From NCBI GenBank assembly GCA_035772735.1, contig JASDFA010000019.1, positions 92,440,001 to 92,504,000 on the forward strand: DNA of 64,000 nt. The letters run 5' to 3'. A program made the translations under genes and the position numbers. The notes under the pieces are model-generated. The model made no database searches, was not told the origin of the DNA, and saw only the letters and a list, made by a program, of their open reading frames with translations. Of this stretch, positions 1 through 9,796 are shown piece by piece; within the stretch, counting starts at the first letter, position 1; every line of letters starts with the position of its first letter. Source of the stretch: Datura wrightii. Lineage: Eukaryota > Streptophyta > Magnoliopsida > Solanales > Solanaceae.

Positions 1-861
1 TCGCTCTCTCGAGTGAAACCGTACTTTTTAGATATACATTAACATAGGCCACACATTAATGCAGTAAGAACAAGAATCAATAGAACAACCATGAAAGAAA
101 AGATGAAAAACCAACTTAATCAACAATCACATTTCATTACAATTGTTCTTAACCTCAGCAAGAATAGGATTTAGCCACTCATTTGTGGATTAAACATCAT
201 TAAATGAGTGTTAAACATACAAGCAATTGAAATAAAGAAGAAGGAGATAGAGAAAAACCCTGAGATTTTCGTCCCCTCAACTGCCTGTAACCCACGTTCT
301 TGCTCCACCAAGTCAGATTAATGAAAAATGAACCTAAGTGTTCTATTTATACTATTGGGAATTTTTCCCGGAATAACTAGCAACGTGCCACGGAGTGCAT
401 CGCGGAGCACTGCCTCCGTGACACGCCACTGACACGGAGCCTCACTGGAAATTGACTGTCCAGGTAATAAGGCCCAACGTGGCACGGCGTGCAACGCGGG
501 GCTAGGCCAACGTGCCACGGCCCCAATGCGCACCGACACTGGAATTTAGCCAAAAATTCCCTATCCAGGCAGAAGGCCTCCGCGATGACAGCGTGACACG
601 GCTCCATCGCGGAGCCCCTTTAATTTGTGCCGTCCAATGCTTTGTCCTTTGCTAACATCCGAGTCCTACCCCGATCTCTCCAAACATGCATTTTAGCTTC
701 CCAAAATTACATTTCACCTGCAAAACAACGCTAATCATGTTGGTTAATATAAATTCACATTTTATTATAAATCACATGAGAATGTATAAACATTGATAGA
801 TAAACAAGGCTAAAATGACACATTTAAATATCACTTGGGCATATAAATTTGCCCAAGATCA
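1..861 (-). repeat. T1 3' LTR (partial)
   Basis: Matches 8299-9157 almost base for base, and ends at the same CCCAAGATCA after which the two copies diverge. A minus-strand TATA box (TATAAATAG) lies at 351-343. The block 384-618, upstream of that TATA, is GC-rich and full of inverted GTGNCAC repeats. On the element strand the LTR starts TGATC. Confidence 0.88.
384..519 (-). promoter_or_regulatory. Two 42-bp palindromic modules in T1 3' LTR U3
   Basis: Module one is 384-425 with arms CGTGCCACGGAG and CTCCGTGACACG, one mismatch. Module two is 478-519 with perfect 9-bp arms CGTGGCACG and CGTGCCACG. Both are exactly 42 bp, and both carry CGCGG at positions 18-22 read on the plus strand. A degenerate half-module follows at about 579-617. 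They sit upstream of the minus-strand TATA box at 351-343. Confidence 0.75.
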
Positions 862-899
862 CTTAGCCCACACTTAAATCCTTGTTCGTCCCCGAACAA
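862..899 (-). other. T1 polypurine tract and adjacent stem-loop
   Basis: On the minus strand the run AAGTGTGGGCTAAG directly precedes the 3' LTR and is the likely polypurine tract for plus-strand DNA priming. About 20 nt before the LTR is a perfect 7-bp stem-loop at 882-899, TTGTTCG / loop TCCC / CGAACAA on the plus strand. The same stem-loop and spacing recur in T14 at 63439-63456. Confidence 0.75.
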
Positions 900-2645
900 C
901 AATCTTACACCTCATGCAATTTACACCCCAACCTGGATACTTTGGTTTGGTAATTCAGGCTACGGTCATACCGATTATTCAATACAGCAAATCATCAAGA
1001 AAACGCGCATGGTCCTATCAATGCAATGACCTTCAACACATCAAGACCTCCTAGACTTAAGAATCGACTCTCGATATTGGCAAACTCATGCGAATCAGCT
1101 GATCAAGATATCCGACACGAAACTTAATCTCTCATCAAGCATGTACCCTCACAACGCAAGAAACTTTTCCCCTTTTTAATCACATGAACTCTAACGGTTA
1201 GATGCAGGGGCATATAAACACAATTTCACTCTCTCTCCCAAAAGAATTCACATGCATCATGTCATGAACCATAGGCTTGCCCTTAGTGTATTACTCCATT
1301 AATATAAGGAAATGTGATGTGGGATCACGTATGACTTTAACGGGTTGTAATGTAAGCTACAGAACTAGTAAATATTAGGCTAGCAAATAATAGCCACTAG
1401 CATCCTTAAGCGCCTTTTCAATACATCCCATCAACTCATGGGCATTGTTTCTTCCTTCATCCTCCCCTTCTTGAAGTCTGTCTTTAGTTTGGCCCATATC
1501 TTTAAGCACACTTGACTCGATAACAAAGATTATTCAGACACCTTTAGTATATTTTATTTATAACAAGTGCACCTTCAACCTTTTCTTTCCTTTCATCACT
1601 CTACTTTTCTTTTCTTTTCACCATTCTCACTCTTTGACAGTTTGGGAAAATTATTTTCTCTTCTTAAGCGCTTAAGAGTTTTTGGATCAAATTTACGGCT
1701 AATGAAAAGAAGGGGTAAAGCTCGGTTTACACATTTTGACTCAAGAAAAAAATAATAGGCTAAAGGCTCAACGGGCTAACTAGGGTGTACATTCAAGGTG
1801 GGTGCAATAATGAAAAAGAGAAACTTTCGGTTAACACAAAGAAATGCCTACATCCTTTCCTACAATACACTTCCTTCATTTCATTTCGTACACACACCAG
1901 GCAAGTTCTAGACACTTCACAATGGCATGGAATAAACAAAATCTCACTTCACACTTATTGCACATGCTCAATTCAAGACGTATTCACAGACTCTTCAATC
2001 AGCTAATTACAAGAATTCAAACATTAAGCCTCAATCACAATGAATCGACTCTATGGCCTAGGTATCTCAACATATTTACAAAGTTGCATGGTTTCATCAG
2101 AATCACCTTTGCATTTAGAATATCATGTACAACACGCAACCAGGATTCCGCAACCATAAAGTAACTATAGGTTTTGGGATGCACCCCACAAAAGAAAACA
2201 ACTGAAAAATAAATGAAAAAATCTACTCCTAACGACTACATTTCCCTTAAGACGGTCGTCATCCATCCATCATAGGGAACGGTCACTAACTAGGACTTCG
2301 GTTCAATGGGACCATTCTCGGTAAAAGAACCGAAAACGCCGAGAAACCCAAGAATTGAAAAAAAATTTAAAAATATCGATCATTTCAATAAAACAAAAAT
2401 ATGTACAAAATTAGCTAGAAAAATATTCAGTAGCACACAACAGTTTCACATTTAATTACAATACAGAACAACAACATCACAATCACAGGGTCACAAAAGT
2501 TTTCATCAGGCACAACAACAGAACAGGACATACACAACAACACAACCAGCACCTAACTACTCCCACCCCACACTTATCTCGAACACTGTCCCCAGTGTTC
2601 ACAAAATTTCACATAGCACAAAAATTGGGTGGTGGAACTCCCTGA
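900..2645 (-). other. T1 3' non-coding region
   Basis: About 1.75 kb between the second ORF and the polypurine tract. It is AT-rich with no convincing protein; the open frames at 1567-2164 resemble no family I know. A long non-coding stretch here is usual in Athila-like elements. The first part resembles 63457-64000 of T14, for example the CATAGGCTT segment near 1270 and near 63831. Confidence 0.6.
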
Positions 2646-3883
2646 TCAATCAAAATACTCCACTTCTTCATCAGGTGCTGCTGCTTCGTCTCCCATGTCT
2701 GAATCACCCCCATCGTTATCATCGGACTCCACATCAGAGTCCTCACAACGTGTCTCCTCATCTGTAGGGACATCATCATCTGTGGGCTCTACAAAAGCTG
2801 GCCCCACTCGGCATAGAGCCCTGGCATTTTCGTTAAAAGGGTAGTCTAGCTCGAGCTGCCATAGCTCCTCCTCTGTTGCCGGCCTCCCGCCTATCCGTAG
2901 TTGGAGCATCTGCATCCCGTACATGCGAGCCATGTACTGATCATCGCGAGCATGTCGCTCGAGTAGTGTAAGCACTGGCCCGTGGGTGGTGTCGGGAGCC
3001 TTAGTTTTGGTGACATCTAAGGCCCGCCGCTCCATCTGTGGGATATAGTCAAGGGCCTCTTCCTCAATATCCAGGACCCTAAGGAATGTGGTGAGTAATC
3101 CACCAAATCCATATATGTGCCCTTGATGCAACCGGGCCCTCTTCATGGCGGAGATAATCACCGCCCCCACGTTGATCTCCAGCCCTTTCATCAGGGCGTA
3201 CACCAAGCATACACGATCCCGAGTTACATCCGTCATATGCACCCCCGGGATTAGGCAGGAACACACGATCTTAAGCCATATCCTGGCTTCCCTGTTCATC
3301 TGTGAGTAGGGCAAAGTCTGATGGTAGCCCCTCTCCTTATGTCTGCTCCACCTAGCGGTCGATCGGGTTCCACACAAAGTGCGTCTGATGTCCGCGTATG
3401 GTGGAGTGATATTCAGGTGTTGAAGCACGTGGGCGTCTGTGTCCCGTGGGCGTCTGTGTCCCGTGCCCCTAAGATAGCATTGAGGTGGTGGGGCTCAAAA
3501 GTCACTATTTGCCTCCTTATTTTTATGGTGTGACTTCTGAGAGTCGGGTTCCAGTTGACGTAGAATTCCTGAATCAAGTGCAAGTTGCATTCTTTGGGCT
3601 CTTCAAAAATGAAGTTCAGCCCAGCTGCCTCGATCCTCTGGACAATCCTGGGGAACTCCTGTGCCAACGTTTCCCTTGGTATGTGTTCCTCGGGGAAGTA
3701 CTTGCTCTCTTTGTGCTTTGCGTACCACTTCTTCCCCTCCTCAGTCACCCACCTGGTTCCATATTGACGGCATTGGCCGCGTGGAACCGCTAGTGCTACT
3801 GGGACCGCTGTGCCCAGTCTGATTCTTTTTCTGCCAGCGCCAGATGTTGATGCGCCTTTTCCCTTGTCCTGCTTGCTTGCCAT
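2646..3883 (-). pseudogene. T1 second ORF, 'putative plant transposon protein' type, frameshifted
   Basis: Starts at ATG 3883 (MASKQDKGKG) and ends at 2646 with an acidic tail rich in Asp and Glu (VESDDNDGGDSD). The N-terminal half has WVTEEGKKWY and a FEEPKECN segment. The C-terminal half has the hydrophobic-basic block LVYALMKGLEINVGAVI and GFGGLLTTF. From memory this matches the family annotated 'putative plant transposon protein' (Pfam Transposase_32 type), common in plant retroelements; function unknown. An HMM search would settle the family. The frame is broken once, by a 17-bp tandem duplication at 3429-3462. Without the extra 17 bp the length is 406 codons plus stop, with no other stop. 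It takes the place where reverse transcriptase and integrase would lie. It may have its own promoter and leader intron at 3889-4960. Confidence 0.7.
3429..3462. repeat. 17-bp tandem duplication breaking T1 second ORF
   Basis: GTGGGCGTCTGTGTCCC occurs twice head to tail (3429-3445 and 3446-3462). The two open frames on either side are offset by 2 modulo 3, exactly what a 17-bp insertion produces. Confidence 0.93.
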
Positions 3884-3888
3884 TTTTT

Positions 3889-4568
3889 CTATCAACCCAA
3901 ATAGACAAGATCAATGTTAAGCCAATCAAAATTTGCTTCGACTAAGGTTGGGTTAAGCTAGGCTACCCCAGACTTAGTCCATAGCCAAAATTACAACATT
4001 AAGGCAAGATCGTGCTTACTTACACAAACAAACAACAAAACATAACAAATATGCTTAGTGCATTTGGAGAATTCGACGGTATATATTCTATGTACTACTC
4101 AGACTTCGTACAGCTAGCCACAATCATTACCATCGATAACATTTTATCCCATAGCACTTAGCAAGGAAAAACAAAAGAAAATTTTAAATACATGATCCTC
4201 TACAATTCACCCAATGCTTGCAAATTTTAATATTTCCTTCACCCGAGAATCCATCGGTCTTTTAGCATAGTAACAGTTAGCACATCGACTCATCTCACTC
4301 AACATGTACAACCCAGCATGAATTTCACTAGTTCAACTAAGTTTTTCCATTTCAAACTCAAAGGCAAGCCCTAGCTATGATTTTATCAAAAATTCGATTA
4401 AACTATGTAATTAACGAGTTCAAGCAATCACAATGATACTCCGAACATCAATCAACAATAATTCAATTGAATTTAAGCTTAATTTCTACTTAGGGCAAGT
4501 TTAGCTCATATCACATGTTCAATCTCGATGAAAATCGACAAGAAATGCGATAGAACTGAAGAACATAC
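3889..4568 (-). other. Possible leader intron of T1 second ORF
   Basis: The minus strand has a strong donor CAAG|GTATGT at 4572-4563 and an acceptor TTGATAG ending at 3889, six bases before the ATG at 3883. The 680 bp between are AT-rich and contain no useful ORF, like a plant intron. This is a sequence-signal call only; no transcript evidence. Confidence 0.45.
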
Positions 4569-4960
4569 CTTGAATTCGAAGAATTGATGAAAACTCGATG
4601 AAATTCTTTGCCTAAGTCCGTGTCACATTGAGGGGGAAGGGGTTTTTGGGAGGTTGGTTGCGGAGGGTATGAGAAATGAGGAAAATTGAGGGGGAATCGG
4701 GGTTTAAAAGTGGGAAATTCACGTGGGTCACCCAGCGACCCAGTGTGACCCGTCGCGATATACACTTCAACGTGTCACGGAGGGTAACGCGGAGCATGTC
4801 CTCCGTGACACGGAGCTGTCGTGTGGGTGTTCTGGGATTTTTTAAAATTCCAGATTTACACCTCAACGTGTCACGGAGGGTAACGCGGAGGCCCTCCTCC
4901 GTGACACGTAGCCATCGCCCTAGCTCACTGTTTTGCCACTTTTTATTATTTTTCATACCT
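4569..4960 (-). promoter_or_regulatory. Possible internal promoter of T1 with two 42-bp palindromes
   Basis: Two 42-bp modules at 4771-4812 and 4867-4908 have perfect 13-bp arms CGTGTCACGGAGG / CCTCCGTGACACG, with AACGCGG between. They resemble the U3 modules that lie upstream of TATA boxes in T1, T3 and T14. Downstream on the minus strand come a weak TATA-like TTTTAAA near 4708-4701, a CT-rich stretch, and the donor at 4568. Together they look like a promoter, a short 5' exon and an intron ahead of the second ORF. Confidence 0.5.
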
Positions 4961-5057
4961 CAAATTTTCCCTTGCGATCCCTTGCACATTTATCCTTCGT
5001 TCAACCTGAAATTCATCTTACGACAAGAAATTGGTTAGAATTATAGGTTTCACTCAA

Positions 5058-5086
5058 TATAAAAATAAAAATAAAAATAAAAACTA
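5058..5086. repeat. AAAAAT microsatellite
   Basis: Short run of AAAAAT units within the T1 intergenic region. No function inferred. Confidence 0.7.
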
Positions 5087-5150
5087 AACGTTTTGTTGTT
5101 AATCAAGAAAAAGAAAAAGAAATCTATTCACAATTTACAAAGAAAAATTT

Positions 5151-5168
5151 CACGGGTTGCCTCCCGTG
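5151..5168 (-). other. GGGAGGCAACCC hairpin downstream of T1 gag-protease
   Basis: CACGGG-TTGCCT-CCCGTG forms a 6-bp stem with a 6-nt loop, about 130 bp after the last protease codon. The loop strand reads GGGAGGCAACCC on the element strand, a motif I recall after gag-pol in Athila-like elements. Role unknown. Confidence 0.6.
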
Positions 5169-5300
5169 CAGCGCCTGGTTTACCGTCGCGTCTCGACGTC
5201 ATTCAGCTCAGTCATCTTCTAGGGTGACGGACGTTTTCTATCGACCACCGTCCTCACCCCAATAGTTCTTACATCGCTCCGGTGGTTTTCCCATTAACTC

Positions 5301-7600
5301 TCATGATTCAACTATCTGAGCATCATCACCTCGATCAATCACGTTGATCACCGAGAGTTCCTCGTACACAGTCGGGAGCTTGGGGGCCTTATATACATCG
5401 AACACTTCCACCTTGTCGTGTGCCCGCATGGTTAGCTGCCCTGCAGCTACATCAATTAGCATTTTCCCGATCGCCAAGAAAGGACGTCCCAAAATAAATG
5501 GGACTTCCGCGTCTGGTTCAAAATCAGCACGATGAAATCTACCAGGAAGATAAGGGAGCCCACTTGCACCAACACATCCTCCACAATGCCATCAGGTCTG
5601 GCTAAGGACCGATCTGCTAGCTACAAGATCACTGTTGTTGGTCTAGGACTCCCTAGACCCATCTTCTTGAATACCGATGACGGCATCAAATTAATGCTCG
5701 CTCCCAAATCACATAATCTGCGAGCTCGGATACTCTGCCCAATTGTAATTTGTATAGTAAAGCTCCTAGGATCTTTGAGCTTTGTGGGCAAACGGTTTTG
5801 TATCTGGGAAGTGCACTCCTCCGTGAGAGCTACCGTAGCATACTGAGTCAACCGACTTTTGTTTGCCACGATATCCTTTATGTATTTTGCATATTTCGGC
5901 ACTCCCTGCAAAACATCAACAAGAGGTAAGTTAATATGTACCTATTTCAGCACCTCCATGAATTTCTTGAAACATGCCTCCTCCTTGTGTTTCTTTAATC
6001 TTTGAGGGAACGGGGGTGGTGGTCTTTCTGATTCAGCTTCCTTTTTCTTCCCCCTCTCATCACTTTGCTCCCTCTCAACTTCTGCTGCTCCCGATGGTTG
6101 AGGTGGTCTTTCTGGTTCCACCTCTTCCAGCTGCAAACCACTCCTTGTGGTCACCGCATTCACCTGCTTGGGATTGGGATTTGTATCGCTCGGAAGTCCT
6201 CCTCTAGGCCTGGTATTTTGGGCTCCAACAAATTGCCCAAATTGATATTCAAGTGCCTTAGTAGCTAACTGGTTGTTCTTCACCTCGGCTGCCAATTTCA
6301 CATAGTCAGCCTGCAATTGAGCTTGGTTAGCTATCATTGTCTTGAACATATCCTCAATACTGGGTGATGGTGGTGGAGGAGGTGCATTGTTGTTTCTATA
6401 TTGTGCCTGATAGTTCTGATGCCCTCCTTGATTCCTCTGCGCCCCCTGACTCGAACTTTGCCCTTGATGGTTGTTGCTACCCCAAGAGAAATTCGGATGA
6501 TTCCTCCAGTTGGAGTTGTAGCTGTTGCCATACTGTTGGTGGTTGTTCCTCTGTACATTTCCCACAAAGTTCACCGAGTCAGGATTTGCTCCACAACACT
6601 CAGCTGAGTGCTCACTGCTCCCGCACACTTCACACCAAATTTGCTGCACTGCATTCACTGGGGCTTGAGGCTGGTTCATTGTCATGTTACTGAAGTGGGT
6701 GTTGAGTTGATTCTGTAAAGCAGCTATCTGTGCAGCAATAGCTGTAAAACCATCCACTTCTAGAACTCCTGCTGCTTTCCTTGTTCCTCCTCTTGACGTA
6801 TCAGCATTCCACTCCGGATTTCCCTGCGAAATACGGTTTAACAAGGTATACAGCTCCTCATAAGTTTTCTCCAATGCTTGTCCCCCAGCTGCTGAGTCTA
6901 GCAAGATTTTTGTGTGGGGTTCCAAACCCTCTATAAAAGTGTGCACCAGCACATCATTAGATTAATGATGATGAGGACAATCCCGCAACATGGACTTGAA
7001 TCTCTCCCAAGCTTGATATAGATTCTCCTCATCTCTCTGTTTGAAACTTAGAATTTGACTTCTAAGTCTTGCTGTTTTACCGGATGGAAAAAATCGTATC
7101 AAGAATTTCCTTGAAAGATCATCCCAAGTAGTAATAGAATTTGGTGGCTCAACTTTCAACCACCTCTTGGCTTCTCCCAATAGTGAAAAAGGGAACAATG
7201 TAAGCCTGACATAATCTGATGACACTCCAGCGGGGATGTAAGTGTCACTTATCTCCAAAAAGTTTTGGAGATGCTGCTGTGGATCCTCATGAGGGAGACC
7301 TGTGAACTGCCCGCTGGTGTGCAGCAATTACACCATGTTTTGCTTGAGCTCGAACCTCCCTCCTGGCTCAGGTTTGCGGATGCTAGATGTGACATTGTTA
7401 GCATGTGGGATTGCCCCCTCGCGAACCGGCCTAGCTGGTACTTCCTCGGGCACTAACATTGCCCGTACTACTGGTGGATTCTGTTGTTGCTCCATGATTG
7501 TTTGTTTAAGCAACTGCAACTTTCTCTCTAGAGCTTCTCTCCGCTGACGATGAAATAGTCTTTCAGGCTCTAAATATGAGTCCACCAGCTCCTTGTCTCT
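5301..7600 (-). pseudogene. gag-pro: T1 gag-protease (Athila-like), four in-frame stops and one frameshift
   Basis: Gag would form the particle and bind RNA; protease would cleave the polyprotein. The reading frame runs from about 7600 with no clear ATG; a TGA lies just upstream. The retrotransposon Gag domain at about 7330-6850 has LPHEDP, FPFSLLGEAKRWL and FLIRFFP. A CCHC knuckle at about 6634-6593 reads CEVC...H...C. A Pro/Gln-rich linker follows. The protease has its active-site triad as CDLGAS at about 5713-5696 and a flap-side ILGRPFL near 5495. Stops interrupt one continuous frame at 7328-7330 (TAA), 6962-6964 (TAA), 5942-5944 (TAG) and 5621-5623 (TAG); each sits where the family has Gln, by my recollection. 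A one-base shift occurs near 5525. No polymerase follows. Confidence 0.85.
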
Positions 7601-7714
7601 TGCCAGTGTTCAACAGAGATTATATTTGCAAAATACAGGCTAAGACCAAGTTGTCAACACTAAGAAAAAAAAATATAGTAAATTAACACTTAAGAAAAAT
7701 TCACCAATTGCCAG

Positions 7715-7732
7715 TCCCCAGCAACGGTGCCA
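7715..7732 (-). other. T1 primer binding site, tRNA-Asp
   Basis: The plus strand TCCCCAGCAACGGTGCCA matches the 3' end of plant tRNA-Asp at 16 of 18 positions from memory, ending in CCA. It lies 6 nt from the LTR border at 7739. The Asp primer is typical of Athila-type elements. Confidence 0.8.
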
Positions 7733-7738
7733 AAAACT

Positions 7739-9157
7739 TGTTCGGGTTTTTTCTTTGGGTATAAAGCTACACGCAACTGCACGTGGTCGAACAAGTAGTA
7801 AAGTGGCTTAAGTAATCGAAGTATCGATCCCACAGGGACTGGGATAAGGTAGCAATCTACTCAAGTGTACTATATTTTAACTCTAACAATGAAGACAACA
7901 GTGCAAAGAAGAGTTTGATATTTTGATTTCTAATTTTATCCTAAGTCTACGAAGATTATATAATTTGAGTCTGAACTATGAATGTGAGCATGCTGAGGTT
8001 AAACGAACATGTAAGGAAATAAATTATCGATATAATTTGGTTAACTTTTCCTCCGGTTGCTAGTTAAGAACTATTGCTAATGGATTAAAACTCTCGTATT
8101 TAACCCAACTTAAGAATCATGAAACGTCCACCTACATTTCAGTGATTAAACGAAATTCATGTTCTAGCCATACAAAATCGGTTCCTTAATTGACTAATAC
8201 GACTTTCAGGTATATTTCTATCCTGAAGGTAAATCAATTCTCAATTTTCCCAAACTAAGAAAAGATCATATCCTATTGATTCACAACTTTCCAATTTCTC
8301 GCTCTCTCGAGTGAAACCGTACTTTTTAGATATACATTAACATAGGCCACACATTAATGCAGTAAGAACAAGAATCAATAGAACAACCATGAAAGAAAAG
8401 ATGAAAAACCAACTTAATCAACAATCACATTTCATTACAATTGTTCTTAACCTCAGCAAGAATAGGATTTAGCCACTCATTTGTGGATTAAACATCGTTA
8501 AATGAGTGTTAAGCATACAAGCAATTGAAATAAAGAAGAAGGAGATAGAGAAAAACCCTGAGATTTTCGTCCCCTCAACTGCCTGTAACCCACGTTCTTG
8601 TTCCACCAAGTCAGAATAATGAAAAATGAACCTAAGTGTTCTATTTATACTATTGGGAATTTTTCCCAGAATAACTAGCAATGTGTCACGGAGTGCATCG
8701 CGGAGCACTGCCTCCGTGACACGCCACTGACGCGGAGCCTCACTAGAAATTGACTGTCCAGGTAATAAGGCCCAACGTGGCACGGCGTGCAACGCGGGGC
8801 TAGGCCAACGTTCCACGGCCCCAATGCGCACCCACACTGGAATTTGGCCAAAAATTCCCTATCCAGGCAGAAGGTCTCCGCGATGGCAGCGTGACACGGC
8901 TCCATTGCGGAGCCCCTTTAATTTGTGCCGTCCAATGCTTTGTCCTTTGCTAACATCGAATCCAACCCCGATCTCTCCCAACACACATTTTAGCTTCCCA
9001 AAATTCATTTCACCTGCAAAATAACGCTAATCATGTTGGTTAGTATAAATTCACATTTTATTATAAATCACATGAGAATGTATAAACATTGATAGATAAA
9101 CAAGGCTAAAATGACACATTTAAGTATCACTTGGGCATATTAATTTTCCCAAGATCA
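7739..9157 (-). repeat. T1 5' LTR (1419 bp)
   Basis: Bounded by TG (7739-7740) and CA (9156-9157). The 8299-9157 part is the copy of 1-861. A TATA box (TATAAATAG) is at 8649-8641 on the minus strand. The GC-rich U3 palindromes occupy about 8682-8910. The region 7739-7900 resembles the start of the T14 LTR (61857 on), sharing GCACGTGGTCG and CCACAGGGACT. Confidence 0.87.
8682..8817 (-). promoter_or_regulatory. Two 42-bp palindromic modules in T1 5' LTR U3
   Basis: Copies of the 3' LTR modules at 8682-8723 and 8776-8817, each 42 bp with CGCGG at positions 18-22. In module one the arm is TGTGTCACGGAG here and CGTGCCACGGAG in the other LTR. The near edge is 33 bp upstream of the TATA box, so these are plausible promoter elements. 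The cores resemble ABRE/G-box half-sites (ACGTGGC, ACGTGTC). Confidence 0.75.
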
Positions 9158-9796
9158 ACCAACTCCCTAATATATAGCCTATCATAATCTTAAGCAGAGT
9201 CTGTAGTTTTATTTGGGAGGGAATGTGCTGACTTGGTCATGCGATCTACTATCACCCAGATTGAGTAATGTTGTCGACAAGTCTAAGGTTAACCTGTAAT
9301 AAAGTCCATATTTACTTCTTCCCATTTCCATGTGGGTATGCTGATATCCTGAATCATACCTCCCTATCTCTAATGTTTCACCTGGACCTATTGGTAGTTC
9401 AGGCACTTAGCTACAAATTCTACAATGTTTCTCTTCATGCTGTTCACCAGTAAATACCCCGTAAATCACGGTAAATTTTAATAGAACCTGCGTGGATAGA
9501 ATATCTCGAACTGTGTGCTTCAGCTAGTATTTGCTGTCTCAAATCACCCATATCCAGTACACACAGCCTACCTTGGTAATGGAGTACACCATCTCCCCCT
9601 TGGGAGAAAGCCTCCACTTCTTTTCTGAAAACCGCCTCCTTTAGCTTAAGCAATATGGGATCTTCATCCTTCCTTGACTTAACTACAACTACCAATGAGG
9701 AATCTGATCAGCTCTGCACCACCACTCCTCCCTCAGCTGTATCACCAAATGCAGTCCCAACTAATCTAACCTGTGGATATCCTTTGCTGGTTCCTT
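9158..9796 (-). pseudogene. T2 integrase, N-terminal part, cut by T1 insertion
   Basis: The HHCC-containing domain is at about 9695-9444, with GRLCVLD and the His-bearing EAHSSRYSIHAGS. The start of the catalytic core follows, with WKWEEVNMDFITG and IVDRMTKSAH, then stops at IRELV where T1 begins. TAA and TAG codons interrupt the core, for example right after MDFITG. The domain would insert element DNA into the host; it is dead here. Linker 9700-9796 joins it to RNase H. Confidence 0.75.

Larger units (their letters stand above)
1..9157 (-). mobile_element. T1: Athila-like Ty3/gypsy element, non-autonomous, cut by left window edge
   Basis: Minus-strand LTR retrotransposon. In element order it has a 5' LTR (7739-9157), a tRNA-Asp primer site, gag-protease (about 7600-5301), a conserved hairpin, a palindrome-rich block, a second ORF (3883-2646), a long non-coding 3' region, a polypurine tract and a 3' LTR (1-861, truncated by the window). 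No reverse transcriptase, RNase H or integrase is visible between protease and the second ORF, so mobility would need enzymes in trans. The LTR copies over 1-861 and 8299-9157 differ at roughly 25-30 sites, about 3%, so insertion is fairly recent. The right border cuts straight into the T2 integrase gene; the other half of T2 and any target duplication lie left of the window. Lineage is assigned from the Gag and protease motifs and the Asp primer site. Confidence 0.85.

Noticed and set aside
318..607. Overlapping minus-strand open frames of about 75 codons
   Set aside because: They lie in the GC-rich palindromic U3 of the T1 LTR and recur at 8469-8905; openness comes from low stop density, not from a protein family.
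384..618. A CRISPR-like array of palindromic repeats
   Set aside because: Eukaryotic LTR context, spacers not unique or uniform, no cas genes, and modules are in LTR pairs.
4612..5038. Open frames on both strands with repeated VTRR / RVTLRDTL segments
   Set aside because: The repeats are simply the translated 42-bp palindromes.
6364..6693. 109-codon plus-strand frame
   Set aside because: Antisense shadow of the Pro/Gln-rich linker and zinc knuckle of T1 gag.
7715..7732. A tRNA-Asp gene
   Set aside because: Only the last 18 nt match; no cloverleaf upstream. It is the primer binding site of T1.
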